This document shows positions 61,890-64,000 of a DNA stretch of 64,000 nt, one piece after another. The notes beneath the pieces are model-generated. The model ran no database searches. It had not been told where the DNA came from and saw nothing but the letters and a program-made list of their open reading frames with translations. A program made the position numbers and the translations under genes. The first letter of the stretch is position 1. Each line of letters begins with the position of its first letter. Source of the stretch: Pardosa pseudoannulata (Eukaryota; Arthropoda; Arachnida; Araneae; Lycosidae); NCBI GenBank assembly GCA_032207245.1, contig CM063504.1, positions 20,475,426-20,539,425 on the forward strand, written 5' to 3'.

Positions 61890-63069
61890 CAAGAAAAATA
61901 CTGTCAACACGTTTCTTGTTCCATATGTAAAACAAAATTACCTTTTTTGTAAGTTTTTAATGTGATTATCATATTTGTGATTACAGTATAAAACCCCATT
62001 TATATTTTTACCCTTAGTCAGTAGCAATTTCCATTACAAAATTCCATTAATTAACTGTTCTACAATTTTCTATAAGAAAATAATTTCCCATAAAACCTTG
62101 GATTGTAGGATCTTCATAAGTGCTTGTGAGTGCTCTGATTTCCTTTTTGTTACTTTATATTGGAGTTGATCAAAGCCAATTTAAAGGACTACAATAAACC
62201 AAACAGCAGAGGAATTACTCACAACTCCAGAACAGGAGAGTATACTACTTGTTTTGCCACTGTTCAACATAATTTCTTTTGAAGCTGTTTGATTCAGTTT
62301 ATAACTTGACTGTTTGGATAATTTTATCTTATATTTCCTGTATAAACACAAACACAATGTACTTAATGCTACAAGCTAAAATTTTTGTTATTATATGTAA
62401 TATGTAAATTTCCTGCTTTTAATATATCTTATTTGGAAAATTAATGCTCAGTTATATTATCAAAGGACTCTTTTCCTTCATTAATAAATAATCAAGATAA
62501 GACAGGTTCTCAGTCCTATTGGCAGAAGGCCATTGCAAATAGCTGAATTTTTTTTCTTTTGAGGCAATTAACTTGTTTATTTATGAAATTATAATATATA
62601 TCCTATTATAAATTTATAATAAGAGGTAATATCATTTCATTTTATTTAGTATAAAATAATTATTACTTCATGTTATTCTGTGTGTTGCTTTATTGTATGT
62701 GATGCTTCTATAATTTTAAAAGTAGATTTTATAATCATAGATCAGTGTTGTATTTTTAAAATGCTCTAATATGTCTTTCTTATGCCTAATAACTTATAAG
62801 TATATATGTCTACATACAGAATATTAAATTTTTTAATGTCATCGGGTATTTTAATGTTTCTAATGTATTAAAATATTAATTTACACCAGTCATTTATAAC
62901 AATAAAATGCTTCGTATGTTTATTCTTGATGTCATAAATAGCAATTAAAATATTTAATTACTAATCATCCGTCGTGTTAAATGGTAAATGTTTTATTAAA
63001 AAGTGTTCATTGTCTTTTTTGTTTGATAATCCTTTTTTTTTTAATTTTAATTTTTTTAATTTTTAGTTT

Positions 63070-63118
<49 letters not shown>
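61890..63118. other. Spacer after the last exon
   Basis: AT-rich DNA with no gene. A slightly GC-richer patch lies at about 62090-62290. A (TA)n run at 63074-63118 abuts the next element. Confidence 0.5.
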
Positions 63119-63122
<4 letters not shown>

Positions 63123-63767
63123 ATGTCTGGAATAGCAGTCTCTAAATAAACAGTCGGGGCTGTGATTTTTCGTTCCAACTCATCCTTTATTTCTATCCAG
63201 ACATGAGAGATCTTAAAGAGGAAGTACTGTTGATACAAAGTCTGCTATATGCATACTCATGACTAGTCTGCTTGACGCAACTAAGTCACGGCTAGGGAGA
63301 GAGATATCTCCTGTCTAACTGCCAGAATAACGAGTGTGAACGTCTTACTTTAAAATATAAAATCTAAGGGGTTTTTGGGGGGTTTTGTGTCTTTACACTT
63401 TTTGAGGGCATATTTTGGGCGTTCTTGAATCTCTTCATTGGCCGTTGCCCTTTTTTGTTTTGTTTTTAGTGTGGCGGAACAGATAGCGTGGGGGACACCA
63501 TTTTGTGGCTGCAGGTGCTTCGCGTTAAGTGTAAGTCAAACCACACATGTTGGGGGACTAAAAGTTATGTGACTGTCTAGTGTCAAAATGGGATTAACTG
63601 TTTTAGAGGATGACTTCTGTAACGTCAAAGAGGGATTAAAATTTTGTCTTTATGGCCCACAGGTGGCTCACATGTATGTTTCAGATCTTGGTTGTTTGTT
63701 TCACACTTAGGGGTTTTTTCTATTACTTTTTATTTTCGGGGGTCGATCTGTTTTTCTGTATTACACA
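63119..63767 (-). mobile_element. Possible solo LTR, minus orientation
   Basis: About 650 bp clearly richer in GC than the host, starting TGTCATGTCTGG directly after a (TA)n run and ending CTGTATTACACA before TATATA. TG...CA boundaries and an AATAAA on the minus strand about 70-80 bases before its 3' end (near 63190) fit a long terminal repeat. TCATGTCTGGA at 63121 is repeated inverted at 63196-63206. No internal coding sequence is present. The flanking TA repeat hides any target-site duplication, so the assignment is tentative. Confidence 0.4.
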
Positions 63768-64000
63768 TATATACATTTATTAATAACAATTTACAAATGT
63801 AAATACTGTAGATAAGTTGTGTTTCAAAATATTTCAAATTTGTTTTCCTTGTTGTACCTTCAAAAGCACAGTGTAGAATAATTCTATATATCTGAGGATA
63901 GTGTGTTTATGAAAATGGCAATATTAAATCACCAGTGTATTCTAAATATTAAACTTCTTTGTAGATAATAAATTCAATTCTGTATGTATGTACCTTTACT
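63768..64000. other. AT-rich end of window
   Basis: Nothing recognised. Confidence 0.5.

Overview
The window is AT-rich DNA (AT clearly dominates everywhere) full of (TA)n microsatellites. It contains only short, intron-flanked coding pieces, decayed DNA transposons and tRNA-derived SINEs, so it is a metazoan nuclear genome. The exon layout resembles arthropod BTB-zinc-finger loci such as Drosophila lola. Together with mariner and RNase H-bearing non-LTR relics this suggests an arthropod; a chelicerate such as a spider is my best guess, but that is inference.

The backbone is one gene read on the + strand, of which only the 3' part is present. From base 1 to about 61.9 kb I find 18 homologous exons. 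Fifteen look intact (the first is cut by the window edge), one keeps only two fingers (61.66 kb), and two are broken (21.7 and 29.36 kb). Each intact exon starts at a pyrimidine-AG acceptor in the same splice phase: two bases, then full codons. Each encodes about 90-110 residues with three C2H2 fingers at fixed spacing and ends in its own stop codon. They are best read as alternative 3'-terminal coding exons that a shared upstream part, outside the window, would splice to one at a time, giving one N-terminal half many different DNA-binding tails. No constant exon, promoter or BTB domain is visible here.

Layout: exons of an older, diverse set lie at 0, 7.0, 11.5, 13.1 and 18.6 kb. A block (broken A, B1, B2, broken C, D1) lies at 21.7-32.2 kb. 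A paralogous block in the same class order (A, B, C1, C2, D, D-like) lies at 34.4-49.3 kb. Within the second block a 3.7 kb unit carrying a C-class exon is tandemly duplicated (36.1-39.8 and 39.8-43.5 kb). An exon-free stretch of 8.4 kb follows, then exons at 57.7 and 61.7 kb. The array therefore shows recent exon birth, block duplication, exon death and finger loss side by side.

Mobile DNA in the introns: two mariner relics (5.3-6.6 kb; 58.2-59.5 kb with TIRs and TA target sites), a TTAA-flanked foldback MITE (16.0 kb), another inverted-repeat element (55.4 kb), an RNase H-bearing non-LTR fragment (7.7-8.4 kb), two tRNA-derived SINE families (14.4, 28.7, 57.0 kb plus fragments), a pogo/Tigger-like fragment (45.1-46.2 kb) and a possible solo LTR (63.1-63.8 kb).
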